Assembly (NCBI GenBank): GCA_949752795.1
Contig: OX457056.1
Span: forward strand, 91,534,942 to 91,598,941
Source of the DNA: Hyperoodon ampullatus
Lineage: Eukaryota; Chordata; Mammalia; Artiodactyla; Ziphiidae
Reading direction: 5' to 3'
Length of the DNA: 64,000 nucleotides
Part shown: positions 35,902 through 46,630 of the stretch, piece after piece
How positions within the stretch are numbered: the first letter of the stretch is position 1
How the letters are laid out: each line of letters begins with the position of its first letter
The notes under the pieces: model-generated
What the model saw: only the letters and a program-made list of their open reading frames with translations
Databases searched by the model: none
Told to the model about the DNA's origin: nothing
Made by a program: the position numbers and the translations under genes

Positions 35902-36393
35902 TGTGATAGGCAGAAAAATAGCCCCCAAGGATGCCTACGCCCTAATCTCTAAAACCTGTGACTATGTTACCTTTACAAAAGGGGCTTTGCAAATGTGATT
36001 AAGGTTTAGGACTTTGTGAGACTATCCCAGATTATCTGGGTGGGCCCAGTCTAATCACATGAGTCCTTAAAAGCAGAGAATCTTTCCAGGCCTGTGCTCA
36101 GAGAGATATGTGAGGACAAAAGAAGGGTCAAAGGGACAAAGCATTACTAGCTTTGAAGATGGAAGAAGGGGAGGCCATGAGGTAAGGTGAGCAGGCAGCC
36201 TCTAGAAGCTTAGAAGGCAAGGAGACGGACGCTCCCTAGAGCCTCTGAAAGAAACACAGCACTGCAGACACCTCGATTCTAGCTCAGTGAAAGTCACGTC
36301 AGACGTCTGACCTCCAGAATGGAAAATAATAAATTGTACTGTTTAAGCCACTAATTTGTGTAATTTATTACCTCAGAGATAGAAAACAAATAT
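35902..36393 (+). mobile_element. MLT1-like solo LTR (MaLR)
   Basis: It begins 'tgtgataggcagaaaaata', with 'gattatctgggtgggccca' near 36031. Its 3' end has 'aataataaattgtactgtt' (polyadenylation signal region) near 36325 and 'taagccactaatttgtgta' near 36345. It lies opposite in orientation to the LTR ending at 35868. No internal retroviral part is seen. Confidence 0.8.
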
Positions 36394-36429
36394 GCTGATC
36401 AGGCAGATGGCTTGCTCCAGGTCTAATTG

Positions 36430-36810
36430 GAGGGTTTTGGCTAGGACAGCGCCTTGCCTTGCCATTTCTTTTCCCTGTTCTTCCCCTAGAAAGCTGCACG
36501 GTTTGCTTCCTTATTCACTCAGGTCTCTGTGCAAATGTCACCTAATCAGAGAATCCCCAAGAGACCCCTAACCTTAAAACAAAACAGAAACAAAGCTAAA
36601 CAAATCCTACCCACCTTTATTTTTCATCATAGCACACATCTAATGTTGTACATTTAATTGTGTCTATTGTCTGTCTTCCCCTGCTAGAACTGGAGCTCTA
36701 TGAGGGCAGGGTCTTGCTAGTTTGTTCCTAGCTGTATCCCCGGGGCCTCAAATGATGACCAGTAAGCAGTGGGCCATCAATAAATATTTTGAGTGAATGA
36801 GCAGATGAAT
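36430..36810 (+). mobile_element. L2 LINE 3' region
   Basis: 'ttattcactcaggtctctg' near 36512, 'gagctctatgagggcaggg' near 36693 and 'ccatcaataaatattttga' near 36774 match the L2 3' end. Confidence 0.75.
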
Positions 36811-37109
36811 AAATGCAGACTTCCCATGCTCCCTGAGGCCCTATTCATGTACTTCCCTTTCATAAGATTTCCTGGAATTCTTTCCATCAATTCTCTTCTG
36901 AACTGAGTGGATGAGGGTGCCCCACCTAAGCTACCATCCATGCAGAGGGGGTCCACTTGGAGTCCTGGGCCCCTCTGTTCTCCTGCTGTCTCTCTTTCCA
37001 TTCCTTGATACGAACTTTGGGTGAGGATGTGCCCGTGATCTCTGCACTGCCCACTCCTGTTTCCTGGGTATTATCTCTGCCTCTGTTCATTCCCTGTTGG
37101 CGCTTTTGT
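36811..37109. other. Unassigned sequence
   Basis: No recognised feature. Confidence 0.4.
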
Positions 37110-37790
37110 TTTTAACCTTTAAAACACTGTCTGAACTGGAGTTTTCCCAAAAGCAGACCAAGAAGCAAGGACTGGAGTGCAGGTACTCCATTTGGGAAGG
37201 TGATCCCAAGGAACAGAGTAAGGCAGCAGGGAAAGTGAGGGAGGGAAGCAGTCAAAGCTGATACACAGGGCAGTAATGAGGACTTACCACTGTCAGTGAC
37301 TGAGTTCAACCGCCTGGGGGCCCCTGGAGAAACCATGTGGAATATGTCCTAGAATTGACCTCCATCAGAGGCAAGGAAGCTGCAGTATTTATCCATCAGC
37401 TTCTGTCCTTCATGAATTGAGAGTTATCTTTGGATGTGCAACATCCCTGTCATTTGCGGTTGCCCTGCAGGAGGGCTGCACAAATTCCCTCAAGGGGATG
37501 GAGAAAACCTTCAGGCAGATAAGCAAAGAGAGGCAAGTAGTTAAGAAGGCAGCTGACAACCTGCCTCAAACTGTCTAGGAGTTGAGCGGTGGAACGGCAA
37601 CCGTTATCTGTTCCAGTCCACCAGGTGCTCATAGTTCTCACTGGATGGGGAAGGACCGAGACCCATACCCCACGCCGCCCCGTGGTGAATTCATCCACTG
37701 CCGTATGCTTTCCCACCTCCACTATGAAAACACGACCTTAGCTTCTCGTGGCTTGGCTCCCTGCAACAGTAAGTAGTTCCTTGTTTGCAT
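37110..37790. mobile_element. LTR-like interspersed repeat, family not named
   Basis: 'gagtgcaggtactccattt', 'gggaaggtgatcccaagga' near 37194 and 'aaaaccttcaggcagataa' near 37504 resemble a retroviral LTR type seen across mammals, orientation uncertain. The last 165 bp (from 37621) recur at 38106. No retroviral gene can be read. Confidence 0.4.
37621..37785 (+). repeat. Duplicated block, copy A
   Basis: 'gtgctcatagttctcactg' to 'ctccctgcaacagtaagta' recurs at 38106-38275 with scattered substitutions; copy B has about 8 extra bases near 38166. Confidence 0.9.
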
Positions 37791-37941
37791 CGCTCAGATC
37801 CATGCGTCCACTCTGTTATGCTTCGAGGTGGTGGCCAGCCACAGTCTCTAAGAAGAGAAGAGGACTAAAATCGGGAGCGCTCACACAACAAGCTGCAGTT
37901 CCTGTGTTGCACCTGGATCTGAGGCCATGCTTGAAATCCAT

Positions 37942-37966
37942 CACACACACACACACACACACACAC
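37942..37966. repeat. (CA)n microsatellite
   Basis: About 12 CA units between the two copies of the duplicated block. Confidence 0.95.
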
Positions 37967-38105
37967 CTCCTTCTATTCATTGGAGATTCCTCTCACTCTG
38001 AGCCATCATTTCATGCCTAAGCTACTTTCCTGATGGGATGGCCCAGACCTTCTTCCCTGAGGTGTCGGAGCCCCGGTTACCTCGTCTTTGTCTGTGATGC
38101 TGCAA

Positions 38106-38275
38106 TTAGGTGCTCATAGTTCTCACTGGATGGGGAAGGGCCAAGACCCATACCCCATGCCGCCCCCCTCCACTGTGGTGAAGTCACCCACTGCCGTACA
38201 CTTTCCTGCCTCCACTATGAAGACTCAACTTTAGCTTCTTGTGGCTTGGTTCCCTGCAACAGTAAAGTAGCTCCT
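38106..38275 (+). repeat. Duplicated block, copy B
   Basis: Partner of 37621-37785. The sequences flanking the two copies differ on both sides. Confidence 0.9.
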
Positions 38276-39247
38276 TTTTTTCCCTGTGGGCTTATGACCA
38301 TCAGGATCACAAAATGACCAGGTGACAGTTGTAAACTTAGGTTTAAGTGGAACTCTTATTATATCTCTTGGTGGAAGCATCCTCTACTTGCTCTTGGGGC
38401 TTATGATCCTGCAGAACCTAAAATTGTGGCTGTGGAAGCACAAATCCCTGAAGCAGGGACCGGGAGTGCAGGACACTGCCACCCCCTCGGATCCTAGCAT
38501 TTGTCTTCTGGCTGGTAGGGACATGGCATTGTGAATGGCTGTTGATTCCACATATAGACTGCATTTGGGAAGGCAGTGCCCCAGCTCTACAATGTGTTTT
38601 CCTCCAGCTAGAGCCTTAGCTGAGCCTTTGAGAGCCCATTTCAAAGCTCTACCAGGGCAATCAAGAGATTCTGCATGATGGTGCTATATGGTAAGAGCAA
38701 TGAATTCCATGGTTATGTGCCCTTTATCAAACTTCTTTTACCATAAATCACTGCTCCTTCCAGAGTAGAAGGGGTCCCTTGTAATCAACTTGGCATCAAA
38801 TGTTTGGTCATTCTCTTCAAAAGAGCTCAGTATCAGTCTGGCTCCTGATAGGTCGGTTACCCATTGGTGACAGTACCTCTATCAGGTTTGGTGAAAAGGG
38901 ACTCATGCAGTTGGGCACAAGCATAGCCCTCATTTCTGCCATGGTGGTTACTCTGGTGCTGGAGAAAGCCCTCATACAGAAAGGCAGAGAGAGGTGGTGC
39001 TGAGGTATGCATCTGTCAGTGTGCTAAGCACTAGTCCACCAGAGCCGAAGGTGAACTCAGGGGTGGGCCAAGGGGATATGGGGTCAGCCATCGGGAGTGG
39101 CTGACACTTGCACCTTAGGATCCCTAGCTAAGGGCTGCCCTCCCCAGGAACATTCGCATGGTTAGGACTCCCCCTTCTTTTCATTGTTCCTTTCCTGGGA
39201 ATCACAATGTACACTTGTATTTTAAAGTTAGTTTTCTCTCAAAGAAG

Positions 39248-39248
<1 letters not shown>
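38276..39248. other. Unassigned, possibly decayed ERV interior
   Basis: It follows copy B of the duplicated block. Blocks such as 'ttacccattggtgacagta' (38858) feel like old retroviral interior sequence but I could not assign a protein domain. No intact gene is present. Confidence 0.3.

Positions 39249-39325
<77 letters not shown>
39249..39325. repeat. Compound (TC)n(TA)n microsatellite
   Basis: TC tract at about 39249-39283 directly followed by TA tract at 39284-39325. Confidence 0.95.
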
Positions 39326-39331
<6 letters not shown>

Positions 39332-39334
39332 ATG

Positions 39335-39688
39335 GAATTGGCCCTCCATATCTGCAGGTTCTACATCTATGGATTCAACCAACTGCCGATTGGAAGTATT
39401 AAAAAAAAATTCTAGAAAGTTCCAAAAAGCAATACTTGAATTTGCCATGCCCTGGCAATATTTTTCATAGCATTGACACTGTGTTTATAACTATTTACAT
39501 AACATTTACATTGTATTAGGTATTATGCCTACTGTAGAGAGGATTTAAAGTATACAAAGTATACAGGAGGATGTATGTAGGTTATACGCAAATACTGCAT
39601 CATTTTATATGAGACTTGAGCATCCTTGGATTTTGGTATTTGCGGGGATCCTGGAACAAATTCTTCATAGATATTGAGGGATAACTGG
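39335..39688. mobile_element. Tigger-type DNA transposon MITE (MER2-like)
   Basis: The ends are inverted: left 'ttggccctccatatctgca' and, on the opposite strand, right 'ttatccctcaatatctatg'. The interior blocks 'acatctatggattcaacca' near 39362, 'aactatttacataacattt' near 39490 and 'ttggattttggtatttgcg' near 39627 fit the MER2 group of TcMar-Tigger MITEs. It encodes no transposase. Confidence 0.75.
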
Positions 39689-39696
39689 AGAGCAAA

Positions 39697-39732
<36 letters not shown>

Positions 39733-39736
39733 GGAG
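39697..39736. repeat. (AG)n microsatellite
   Basis: AG tract with two interruptions, just right of the MITE. Confidence 0.95.
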
Positions 39737-39957
39737 AATATATAACATATTTAAAATATATATATATATACACATGTATTTTATATATACGTGTGTGAGT
39801 AGAAAATAAAAACACCATAATATTAAGATTGACCATATCTGCATGATCAACATATAGGTGACATTTTTTTCTTATTTTTATTTTGGGATACTTTTATAAT
39901 TTTTAACTGTAAAATATATCATTTCTGTAATCAAAAGTGAACAGTTACTTTAAGAAT

Positions 39958-40286
39958 TTGGAAGAGGGCTTCCCTGGTGGAGCAGTGGTTGAGAGTCCAC
40001 CTGCCAATGCAAGGGACACGGGTTCGAGCCCTGGTCTGGGAGGATCCCACATGCCGCAGAGCAACTAGGCCCGTGAGCCACAACTACTGAGCCTGCGCGT
40101 CTGTAGCCTGTGCTCCGCAACAAGAGAGGCCGCGATAGTGAGAGGCCTGCGCACCACGAAGAGTGGCACCCGCTTGCCACAACTAGAGAAAGCCCTCCCA
40201 CAGAAACGAAGACCCAACACAGCAAAAATAAATAAAATAAATTAATAAACTCCTACCCCCAACATCTTAAAAAAAAAATTGGAAGA
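39958..40286 (+). mobile_element. CHR SINE (long type)
   Basis: Head 'gggcttccctggtggagca' at 39966, B-box 'gggttcgagccc' at 40020, long 3' half ending 'gacccaacacagcaaaaat', then an A-rich tail. 'ttggaaga' at 39958-39965 and 40279-40286 is the likely target duplication. Confidence 0.93.
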
Positions 40287-40289
40287 ATC

Positions 40290-41182
40290 CACATTTGCAT
40301 TTCAGGTATAAATTCTGGACCCTTTTGTCCTCAGTTTGCCCAATATTTTCAGTTGCTTGGAAAAGGGGGATTTACTGCTATGAAACAGCTTTTCAAGTAG
40401 ACATGAGAAATGAATGAAGACTTCAGTGCAGTCATGGCAGAAGACAGACATGAGTTCACATTATTCCTCACAGTCTGATACCACGTAGTTTCTTTTAGAG
40501 TAGATTTCAGAGTGAAGAGAGACATACTGTAGTTGCAGGTATTTACTATAAATAAATCTGGGAGGTCCTGTGAGTTAGAAATATAATTATGCAAAAACTT
40601 TTGCAGGAAAAGACTGCCACTCCAAGTGAACTGGAAAGGAGGCTTAGTCTTTTTGTTTCACTTCATTTTTGAAATTGAATCTAAGCACACTTTTAGTCTT
40701 GAGTGAAAAAAAGTATTTATTATATTATACATTTGTATTATATTTATTATATTATAGGTAATAGTTAAATATATTTTAGCTCTTGAGATAACTACCTATA
40801 TTTTGTTTTAAATCCAAAATTTGATTATCTTGCACTTTTGAACTTCATTTTTTTGCTTGAGATACCTTAAAAATGTAGAAAAAAATATAGAGAGACAGTT
40901 CAAATTCATGAAAATCGGAATTAATAGTTGTAACTCTTTTAGTACATTAGGATTTAATATCACAAAAATTAATAATTCTCTGCTTAAAAGAATGCCTAAT
41001 TTAACAAGCTGATAACATAATTTGTAATGACGTATTTTGTGCATGTAAATAGATCATGTTATTTTGACTTTGAAAATGCTTAGAGACAGTGTTTAGCATC
41101 AATTTGAAAAATCTGCCTGTTTGCATTATTAATTTGCTTAGTGGAAAAAGAAAGCACCAAGTTTTCATAGAAACAGAGTGCA
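40290..41182. other. Unassigned AT-rich sequence
   Basis: 'tattatattat' runs near 40715-40760. No gene or repeat family is recognised. Confidence 0.45.
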
Positions 41183-41546
41183 AGAGTGGACTTGGGGACT
41201 TCCCTGGTGGCACAGTGGTTAAGAATCCACCTGCCATTGCAGGGGACATGGGTTCGAGCCCTGGTCCGGGAAGATCCCACATGCCACAGAGCACCTAAGC
41301 CCGTGCGCCACAACTACAGATCCTGCGCTCTAGAGCCCACGGGCCACAACTACTGAAGCCTGCGTGCCTAGAGCCCGAGCTCCACAACAGGAGAAACCAC
41401 CACAATGAGAAACCCGTGCACCGCAACAAAGAGTAGCCCCCGCTCACTGCAACTAGAGAAAGCCACGTGCAGCAACAAAGACCCAATGCAGCCAAAAATA
41501 AATAAATAAATAAATTTATATATATAAAAAAAAGAATGGACTTGGG
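41183..41546 (+). mobile_element. CHR SINE (long type) with near-perfect target duplication
   Basis: 'agagtggacttggg' (41183-41196) and 'agaatggacttggg' (41533-41546) flank the element. Body from 41195 ('gggacttccctggtggcac') to 'cccaatgcagccaaaaata' near 41500, then (AAAT)n and TA-rich tail to about 41532. Confidence 0.94.
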
Positions 41547-41714
41547 AGGTTAACAAACCCCTCTATTTTATAGCTAATATAGATACCTAGAGTTAAATAA
41601 TCTGTCCAGGTTAACAGTTAATGTATAGCAGACTTGCTACTAGATCTCTCACTAGAATGGAGTGCTAGTATCATTTCATTTCAGGCAAAGTGAAAGAAAA
41701 ATAAACATTTGTGG

Positions 41715-41860
41715 GCATCTATTATGGGCTCTTGCAAAGATTTTCCAAGAAATTTTCTGAAGTGAAAACAAGTCGGCTTAGGAAGGTCACGTACTTTGTC
41801 CAAGGTCACATGGCTGACTAAAATTGGAGCTGTGATCCCAAACCAGGACTATCTCAATCA
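41715..41860 (-). mobile_element. MIR SINE relic
   Basis: 'gtccaaggtcacatggctg' near 41798 and 'agctgtgatcccaaaccag' near 41829 are antisense MIR blocks. Confidence 0.65.
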
Positions 41861-42155
41861 GTAACACTTGAGAAATTATTATTTGGGAGAAAGTACTTCC
41901 AGAATTATGGAATAAGGGTGTCCAAAAATCCACTCCTCAATGAAAGCAACAAAATCATTGGTAAAAATTTTCAAAATTAAAATTTTCAGTTCTCTGGAAA
42001 TTAATCAAAAGTTTGCACAAATCTAAAGAGTGTTTATTCAAGAAAAATGGCTGTATCTTGATAAGGACAGCATGCTTTGTGGCATTTTAACTATCCCTAT
42101 CTCATTTTCCTCTATCCAGTTTTATGGTAGCCTTGAAAATGAACAGCCTTGCAAC

Positions 42156-42190
42156 CATGACAACAGCTATGACAACAGCTATGTCAACAG
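42156..42190. repeat. 12-bp tandem repeat, about 3 units
   Basis: 'atgacaacagct' twice, then 'atgtcaacag', inside the L1M 5' UTR. Confidence 0.85.
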
Positions 42191-42935
42191 CCTCATGGCC
42201 CTTAAAGAAGGCAGATGGATTTGGAGCTCCCCCAATTCCCATCTCTAGAGATTTGTCATAAAATGACCTGTCTGGCAGCTTTCTGAAAACCCCCTTTGCA
42301 GAGCTTGTCTTTATTTAACTTGACTCAGAACTAGCTCAGTGCAAAATCCCTTTTCCCAGGATGTTTGTTGTAAATAATCAATGACAATTGTTTAGCATCA
42401 CAATGGCTGGAGGCAGTGATACCAGGTGGGGACTTCCAAAGGGAAAATTGGAATAGGGGACTTTGAAAAGCTCCAGCGTATTACTGGGAGCCTAGAAGGA
42501 CACACACATGTGCACTACCAGGAAAGAGAAGGCTCTAATTTCTAGCCTCTGGCTGACCTTGAGGCTCTGTATAAGCAAGTAGTAAAGGCTGAGGCAGAAT
42601 TGTAAACTGCCACAGTGGTGAAGTCATGCCACAACATACACACAGAGCTCCTCAGAAAAGAGTGGGAAACTTACTGGTTCAAGGCATTTAAGGAAATCTC
42701 TATACAATCATTAGCTGACCACTAAGCTAACCAATACGGTACTTCAATGGCTGCAAATAAAAAATAATATAGATTTTACAGAATTAGTAAAGAAATGACT
42801 AAGCAAACAAATAGTAACAACAAAAATGAACAGCAACAATAACATCCCTGGAGAGGAGGACAACCTTATTTTTGGGATTGCCATATTATATTATTTAAAA
42901 TATCTGGTTTCCAACTTGCAAAGAAACAGAAAAGT

Positions 42936-43166
42936 ATGGTCCATACAAAGGAGAAAAAGAAGTCAATAGAAACTGTCCTTGAGGAAGTCCAACTGTTGGA
43001 CTTACTAGACAAAGACTTTAAGTCAGCTATTGCAAATATTTGCAGAGAACTAAAGGAAACAATGTCTAAAGAATTAAAGGAAAATATGAACGCAAAGATC
43101 ACATATCATATGACTCCATTTGTATCAAATGTCAAAGATAGGCAGATACATAAAGACAAAAAGTAG
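42936..43166 (+). pseudogene. L1M ORF1 N-terminal remnant fused to 3' UTR
   Basis: The frame includes 'SIETVLEEVQLLDLLDKDFK' and 'ELKETMSKELKENM', typical of L1M ORF1 N-terminal sequence ahead of the coiled coil. It then runs into translated 3' UTR after about 43105 and stops at 43166. About 55 codons of real ORF1 remain. The trimerisation coiled coil and RNA-binding domains are gone, so no function is expected. Confidence 0.65.
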
Positions 43167-43345
43167 ATTCATGTTTGCTAGGGCTGAGGTAAGGGGGGAA
43201 TGGGAAGTGACTGCTAATGGGTCTGGGATTCTTTTTAGGTTGATGAAAATGTGCTTATAATTAGGTAATGGTTATGGTGAATATACCAACTCTGTGAATG
43301 TACTAAAACCCACTGAATTGTATACTTAAAAAGGGTGACTTTCAT

Positions 43346-44799
43346 CTGGGCATGGTTTTACATGCCAAGACCATGTAATTTGTCATCTAATTGTTGAACT
43401 GCTAAGTTGAACATATAAAATCATTAGAGCATATAAGTGCTATCAAGGAATCAAATTACTCCAATGTATGTTTTTTAAAATGTATCAATGTTTTTCTGAA
43501 TTCTCCCCTATCTTGCTTTATATCTAATCTCTTCACTTTCTAAACATATTTTCTTATATTTTTGAAATTTATGAGGATTCTGTTCTGTTTCCTATCTACA
43601 GAGCTAACATTTAGTTGGGTGTTTTCAGGCAGATTCTTCAGGCAAAGTGACCTTCTCTATACTGCCCCTTCCATGTCCTCACATTCCTATGGCCTTTTAG
43701 AAATCTACACCATCTCCCATCAATATCTATACAAATGAGTTTATAAGCTGATGTTTGGGCCTAGAGTAACCTTGAAGAGATGCCAGAGGCACTTGGTTGA
43801 ATTAAAATCATAGCATTAGCAAGAAGTAATTTTCCTAAGGAATTCAGATGTGATAGACAAGGCTTCCAGACTTATAAGGGAGAATTTTTTTTTTTTTTGC
43901 TCTAGGAAATGGCTGTGTGAAGATGAGCCAGCATGAGACTTGCATGATTAAGGGAACTTACAGAAAAGTTTAGGTTGAAATAACCTACAGGTTTTTCTCC
44001 CCCTACTCCTCATCCTGGAAAATTTTATAGAAATTAAATGGGATCTAGTGAACATTAAACACTTTATAAGGAAAACAGATTTTTCAAGTAAATGGAAGAC
44101 AATCTACAGTTTTATAAAAATGTATCATTTGAATTCTACTATTTGTTTTAGTCCAAAGAAAGTTTCAAAATGTCCCACTAGATTTGAATAGAATTACACT
44201 AGTAGAATATGTAATACCAACTTTTTTGGACTGAATTTTTAAAAATATCTATTGGGGTTTTCAAAAAGGAATGTAATCTACTATGATCACACACATTAAG
44301 GGGATGAATAAACAATGGAAGGGAGCCAACTGACTCAAGGATTCTAAAATGTTAAGAACCTGAGATAATGATCATCACCATAGGACACACATCTGGGAGA
44401 GAAAGAATAATGCTGGGGTCAAGTCCATCCATCCTGGGCCACAGTTGGACTCTCTAGCATGACCAAGCTTGAGATTGTACTCATGTGTAGCCAAACAACT
44501 GTGGAAATTCACATTCTCAGCATGGCTTTTTTACAAATTCATCGAGTTTAAAGAAAAAGCCTTTTTCCTCTACTTTGAGCTATCAGTGTTGTTGCCAAGT
44601 ATGGTGTGTCTTGTTTAACTTGGGGGATAATAGTTTACAGGCCTCAAATAGCATCTCAAGAAAGTCTTCAACATCAAATGCACTTCTGTGGGGACTTTAA
44701 AATGTGACCTGAGGGAGAATATTCAACATTGTAAGCAGTTTATGTGTCACTAATGGCAATATGTTAACACATTTCCTGTTACATGTTAATGATGGTGGT
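43346..44799. other. Unassigned AT-rich sequence
   Basis: A T run at 43887-43899. No gene or repeat family is recognised. Confidence 0.45.
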
Positions 44800-45005
44800 G
44801 ATGTCTATGTAGAGTGTTTTAGAGCTTACAAGGAATTTTTACAGACATAATTTTACTTAATTCACGCAAAAGCCTGTGAGATATTCAGGGCAGATATTTT
44901 TGTCTTCATTTCACACACGGGAAAACTGCGGTTCAGAGGAGTTGAACTCTCTGCTTGTCGTTAGTAGAGCTGAGGTCTGGTCCCAGGGCTCTTGACTCCA
45001 ATTTC
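44800..45005 (-). mobile_element. MIR SINE relic
   Basis: 'agagtgttttagagcttac', 'cttcatttcacacacggga' near 44904 and 'agctgaggtctggtcccag' near 44969 are antisense MIR blocks. Confidence 0.75.
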
Positions 45006-45009
45006 AGAA

Positions 45010-45195
45010 CATTTTGCAAACCCATGTTCTCCATCTGGACTGCACATCAGAATCATCTGGATGATGTTAGGAAAAATCTTCACGCCCTGGCTGAACCCCA
45101 GACCAAGGATATCAGAATGACTTGTCATAAGACCCGGGCAACTGTATTTGTCATAGCTCTTCAGATAACACCAATGTTCAGCCAAGTTTGAGAAC
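45010..45195 (+). mobile_element. MER5-like hAT-Charlie MITE
   Basis: 'cacatcagaatcatctgga', 'ctggctgaaccccagacca' near 45086 and the end 'ccaagtttgagaacctta' near 45181 follow MER5A/B order. Confidence 0.75.
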
Positions 45196-45459
45196 CTTAT
45201 TCTACTATATCATGTTTCTTCCTTATGGGAAATGTGGCATTCAAACACTGAGGCCCAGAGGCCAAGATGTGACGCTTCAGAGATTTTAAGATATTCATTG
45301 TCTCATTCAGCTATTATTTATTGAGAGTCTTCTATGTGCCTAGTGGCACTTTTCTAGAAGATACCACAAAGTTCCTGGCAGTCTGGTTACTTCACAGGCC
45401 TGATTATCACCTTGGCTAAGTGTGGAAAGCTGCTCTCATGGTGCTGAATCTTCCTCACT
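45196..45459. other. Unassigned, possible old repeat
   Basis: 'attatttattgagagtctt' near 45313 hints at the start of an antisense MIR/L2-type relic, too short to assign. Confidence 0.3.
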
Positions 45460-45690
45460 CTTGCCCCACTTCTTTTTTTTTTTTTTTTGCGGTATGTGGG
45501 CCTCTCACTGTTGTGGCCTCTCCCGTTGTGGAGCACAGGCTCCGGACGCGCAGGCTCAGCGGCCATGGCTCACGGGCCCACCTGCTCTGTGGCATGTGGG
45601 ATCTTCCCGGACTGGGGCACAAACCCACGTCCCCTGCATCGGCGGACTCTCAACCACTGCACCACCAGGGAAGCCCTTGCCCCACTTCTT
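45460..45690 (-). mobile_element. CHR SINE (short type) with perfect 15-bp target duplication
   Basis: 'cttgccccacttctt' at 45460-45474 and 45676-45690. T tail 45473-45488, body 45489-45675. A 4-5 bp gap in the head ('gcatcggcggactctc' near 45637 lacks part of 'caggcgg') distinguishes this copy. Confidence 0.96.
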
Positions 45691-45839
45691 GATTTGACCC
45701 TGATGCTTATCACTTTCTTCCTACATGAGGAGTTAGAGCACCATGATGGAGGTGGGATGTATGGACACTTCCACTGTGTAAAGACACGTGAAAAATTCCA
45801 CTCAGGGCCCAGAGTAAAGAATTTTTAAAAATGAAAAAA

Positions 45840-45980
45840 AAAGTTTTTACTCGAGTATAGTTGATTTACAATTTTGTGTTAGTTTCAGGTGTACAGCAAA
45901 GTGATTCAGTTACACATACACATATATGCTCTCTTTTTCAGATTCTTTTCCCATATAGGTTATCACAGAACATTGAGTAA
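45840..45980 (-). mobile_element. L1 LINE 3'-end fragment
   Basis: 'gagtatagttgatttacaa', 'tcaggtgtacagcaaagtg' near 45886 and 'cagattcttttcccatata' near 45939 are antisense L1 3' UTR. Confidence 0.8.
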
Positions 45981-46219
45981 AGCAAGAACATCCTTTTCTG
46001 CTACCAGCTATGCTTCCTTTTGTTAGATAAGGAGAACCATGTAATCCATCATGCTCTTCTTTTTGACTTGGCTGCTAGGAGGCTTGGAACTACGTACTGT
46101 ATACAAGTCTGGTTGGTTTCCTTCACTGCATCTTTTTTGGCACATTTCCCCCCACATCAGGCAGAGTCTTGGCCCTCCTGACACTTAAACAAGTCATTGT
46201 CAAGAGTTTAATGAAGGTC

Positions 46220-46630
46220 TGGGGAGGGTTAAGGGAAACCAGTGAGTTATGGTGGGACATCCTGGGGCTTGCTGCAGCTGGAAGGAAGCCACTACAGCCA
46301 GAGCCTGGAGGAGACATGAGAAGCAGTTGCTGGCACATAGAAGGAGTCTGCAGCTGTAGGAGATGGCTGCCTGACAGGAGCTGTAGCTATTGGTGGAGGA
46401 CCACAACCACTGCCAACGCAGTAGGGAAGGAACGTGGAGCAAAATATCCCAACATCTTTCTCTTCTTGACCTTGAATCCCTTGCCAGGGATGGCCATTGG
46501 CCAAAACGGACAGGAACCAGAGGGCAAAGAAGCCCAACTGATAGACTCCATAGAGGTCAGTGTCCCAGGATACAGAGCAGGGTGAAGGGTGGATCTGGAA
46601 GGGCAAGTGAGACAACCCAGCACCCCATCT
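46220..46630. mobile_element. Possible LTR-like relic, unnamed
   Basis: 'agctggaaggaagccacta' near 46276, 'ggccattggccaaaacgga' near 46491 and 'atacagagcagggtgaagg' near 46570 match a widespread LTR-like mammalian repeat that I cannot name. Overlapping open frames here are chance. Confidence 0.35.

Larger units (their letters stand above)
41888..43345 (+). mobile_element. Old L1M LINE: 5' UTR, ORF1 start, then 3' end
   Basis: The 5' UTR region reads 'gttctctggaaattaatca' near 41991 and 'tggctgtatcttgataagg' near 42048. ORF1 N-terminal sequence follows at 42936-43100. At about 43105 it changes directly to L1M 3' UTR: 'atatgactccatttgtatc' near 43108, 'agtgactgctaatgggtct' near 43206 and 'actgaattgtatacttaaa' near 43313. 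All of ORF2 is missing. This matches HAL-like or internally deleted L1M copies. Confidence 0.75.

Noticed and set aside
38276..39248. Retroviral gene remnants
   Set aside because: No protein motif could be read in any frame; kept only as a low-confidence unassigned interval.
39249..39736. CRISPR-like or satellite array
   Set aside because: Simple 2-base microsatellites around a MITE; no spacers or regular units.
46169..46585. Overlapping frames of more than 110 codons on both strands
   Set aside because: GC-rich old repeat; coding on both strands at once is not credible and no domain is seen.
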